DNA of 64,000 nucleotides, from the NCBI RefSeq assembly GCF_008119665.1, contig NZ_CP043046.1, positions 5,766,001 through 5,830,000 of the forward strand, read 5' to 3'. The stretch comes from Pigmentiphaga aceris. GTDB lineage: Bacteria > Pseudomonadota > Gammaproteobacteria > Burkholderiales > Burkholderiaceae_B. The notes under the pieces are model-generated. The model saw only the letters and a program-made list of their open reading frames with translations, ran no database searches and was not told the origin of the DNA. Made by a program: the position numbers and the translations under genes. Shown piece after piece: positions 62,886-64,000 of this stretch; the first letter of the stretch is position 1, and each line of letters starts with the position of its first letter.

Positions 62886-63701
62886 ATGCAACATTCACGC
62901 ACTGATTACTGGCTGAATTCCGCAGGTGCCTGGTTGCTGGGCGTGCTGTGGGTGCTGCCGCTGCTGTATGCGATGTGGAGCGCGTTTCACCCCTCGGAAT
63001 ACTCGGCCAACTTCACCTTGTCCGCGCCCTGGACGCTGGATAACTTCCGCGCTGCGTGGGCGGCTGCACCCTTCCCGCAATATTTTTTGAACACCTTCCT
63101 GCTGGTCACCAGCATCCTGATCGGGCAACTGGTCTTGTGCACCCTGGGTGCCTACGCATTCGCGCGCTTTCCGTTCCCGGGCAGCAATGTGGTGTTCGGT
63201 CTGGTGCTGGTGCAATTGCTGGTCATGCCAGACATCGTCATCGTCGAAAACTACCGCAGCCTGCACTGGCTGGGCATGTCCGACAGCATCGCGGCCATGG
63301 CCTTGCCGTACATGGCATCGGCCTTCGGCATCTTCCTGCTGCGACAGACCTTCAAGAGCTTGCCGCGCGAACTGGAAGAAGCCGCGCGCATCGAAGGTTG
63401 TGGTCCGCTAGGGGTGTTGTGGCGGGTGTATGTGCCGCTGGCCAAGCCGACGTATGTGGCCTATGCGCTGGTGTCGGTCAGCTACCACTGGAACAATTTC
63501 CTGTGGCCGCTGATCGTGTCGAACTCGGTGAACACGCGTCCGCTGACGGTGGGGCTGGCGGTGTTTTCGGGTACCGATCAAGGCATCGACTGGGCGATTA
63601 TCAACGCGGCCACATTGTTCGCAGCCGCGCCTTTGCTGATCGCATTCCTGCTGTTCCAGCGTCAGTTCGTGCAAAGCTTCCTGCGCGCGGGGATTCGATA
63701 A
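62886..63701 (+). CDS. ABC sugar-type permease, UgpE-like
   Basis: 271 residues with six helices. MalG/UgpE marks: LLGVLWVLPLLYAMWSAFHPSEY, GAYAFARFPFPGSNVVFGLVLVQLLVMPDIVIVENY, and the EAA loop ELEEAARIEGCGPLGVLWRVYVPLAKP. It starts 6 bp after the UgpA-like gene and ends the operon; a stem-loop covers its stop. Confidence 0.95.
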   Translation: MQHSRTDYWLNSAGAWLLGVLWVLPLLYAMWSAFHPSEYSANFTLSAPWTLDNFRAAWAAAPFPQYFLNTFLLVTSILIGQLVLCTLGAYAFARFPFPGSNVVFGLVLVQLLVMPDIVIVENYRSLHWLGMSDSIAAMALPYMASAFGIFLLRQTFKSLPRELEEAARIEGCGPLGVLWRVYVPLAKPTYVAYALVSVSYHWNNFLWPLIVSNSVNTRPLTVGLAVFSGTDQGIDWAIINAATLFAAAPLLIAFLLFQRQFVQSFLRAGIR

Positions 63702-63711
63702 ATCCCCGCGC
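63685..63711. terminator. Stem-loop at the end of the UgpE-like gene
   Basis: Perfect 11-bp stem GCGCGGGGATT (63685-63695) with AATCCCCGCGC (63701-63711), 5-nt loop. It includes the TAA stop and lies just before the convergent gene's stop at 63717. No T-run follows, so it may stop transcription weakly or protect the mRNA end. Confidence 0.55.
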
Positions 63712-63716
63712 CACCA

Positions 63717-64000
63717 TCACGCCATTTCGTGTTCGCTGACCGGTGCCAGCGGCCATGCCCAATGCTCGGAAGCCGGGTCCGACAAGTTGGCAAAGTGCGC
63801 GCTGATCCTGCTGATCAAGGCCGCATCCCTGGTCGCGTCCAGGCCTTGATAGACCTTGCCGTTGTACGGCCCCGACCAGGTCAACACGGCCGCGACTGAA
63901 CGATCTTTTTCGTACAGTGCCTTGATGCGTTTGCACTCCTCGTCGTCAGGCGTCAGCAGGCGTACCGCGTACAGAATGCCCAGCGCGATGCCGAACTCCA
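63717..64000 (-). CDS. C-terminal part of an unrecognised protein (truncated by the window)
   Basis: An open frame on the minus strand enters from the right edge and stops at TGA 63719-63717, about 94 residues. The tail reads FGIALGILYAVRLLTPDDEECK, KALYEKDRSVAAVLTWSGPYNGK, then ISAHFANLSDPASEHWAWPLAPVSEHEMA. The codon pattern looks real (GC-rich third positions) and it converges neatly with the importer operon. I do not recognise it. Confidence 0.6.
   Translation of the reverse strand, partial: EFGIALGILYAVRLLTPDDEECKRIKALYEKDRSVAAVLTWSGPYNGKVYQGLDATRDAALISRISAHFANLSDPASEHWAWPLAPVSEHEMA

Overview
The window looks like chromosomal DNA of a high-GC betaproteobacterium, most likely Burkholderiales, family Alcaligenaceae (Bordetella/Achromobacter relatives). 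The evidence is the protein sequences themselves (EngB, HemB, CyaY, LysA, the ResB/CcsA system II cytochrome c machinery), the many ATGA stop/start overlaps and the abundance of uptake operons. No rRNA, tRNA, CRISPR array, transposase or phage gene was seen.

Layout. 1-2.1 kb: end of a penicillin-binding protein, cyaY (divergent), lptM and lysA. 2.3-5.2 kb: a lone Fic-domain gene and a YncE-like beta-propeller lipoprotein. 5.4-14.3 kb: an IclR regulator converging on a six-gene minus-strand catabolic operon: FAD-linked 2-hydroxyacid dehydrogenase, polyamine-type ABC importer (binding protein, ATPase, fused double permease), DapA-like aldolase/dehydratase and FMN 2-hydroxyacid dehydrogenase. 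A palindromic operator overlaps its probable promoter. 14.6-15.7 kb: no gene, but a large nested inverted repeat (two arms of about 396 bp, each with an internal hairpin). 15.7-22.1 kb: minus-strand msrPQ, ccsA, resB and cytochrome c4. 22.4-25.5 kb: engB, hemB, corA. 25.5-27.5 kb: a membrane protein of unknown function and two immunity-type genes without a toxin. 27.8-37.5 kb: a sugar-acid locus with a TRAP transporter, a ketodeoxy-sugar-acid dehydratase of the FAH fold, a FadR-type GntR regulator and a second FAD-linked dehydrogenase, divergent from a D-erythronate-dehydrogenase-like gene and an IlvD/EDD sugar-acid dehydratase. 37.7-39.4 kb: a DUF1232 protein and a second YncE-like lipoprotein. 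39.6-44.0 kb: envelope-modification locus eptA, an 80-residue ORF, dgkA and a two-component system. 44.4-48.6 kb: LysR, DUF4865, a Na/Pi cotransporter and an unrecognised two-gene cassette. 48.7-52.7 kb: dsbD, cutA and a glyoxalase-fold protein. 52.9-58.1 kb: a dipeptide-type ABC importer. 58.5-63.7 kb: a DeoR regulator with a UgpBAEC-like importer, then a convergent truncated gene.

How the parts work together. Three blocks look like conserved housekeeping backbone: mrcA-cyaY-lptM-lysA; msrPQ-ccsA-resB-cytochrome c4-engB-hemB; and cutA-dsbD. Between them lie transport/catabolism islands, each with its own regulator (IclR, GntR, DeoR, LysR), and small accessory cassettes. The backbone/accessory split is an inference from gene content and remembered gene order, not from a comparison made here.

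Start codons were moved from the longest frame where a Shine-Dalgarno, an ATGA overlap, a signal peptide or the family's usual N-terminus supported it.
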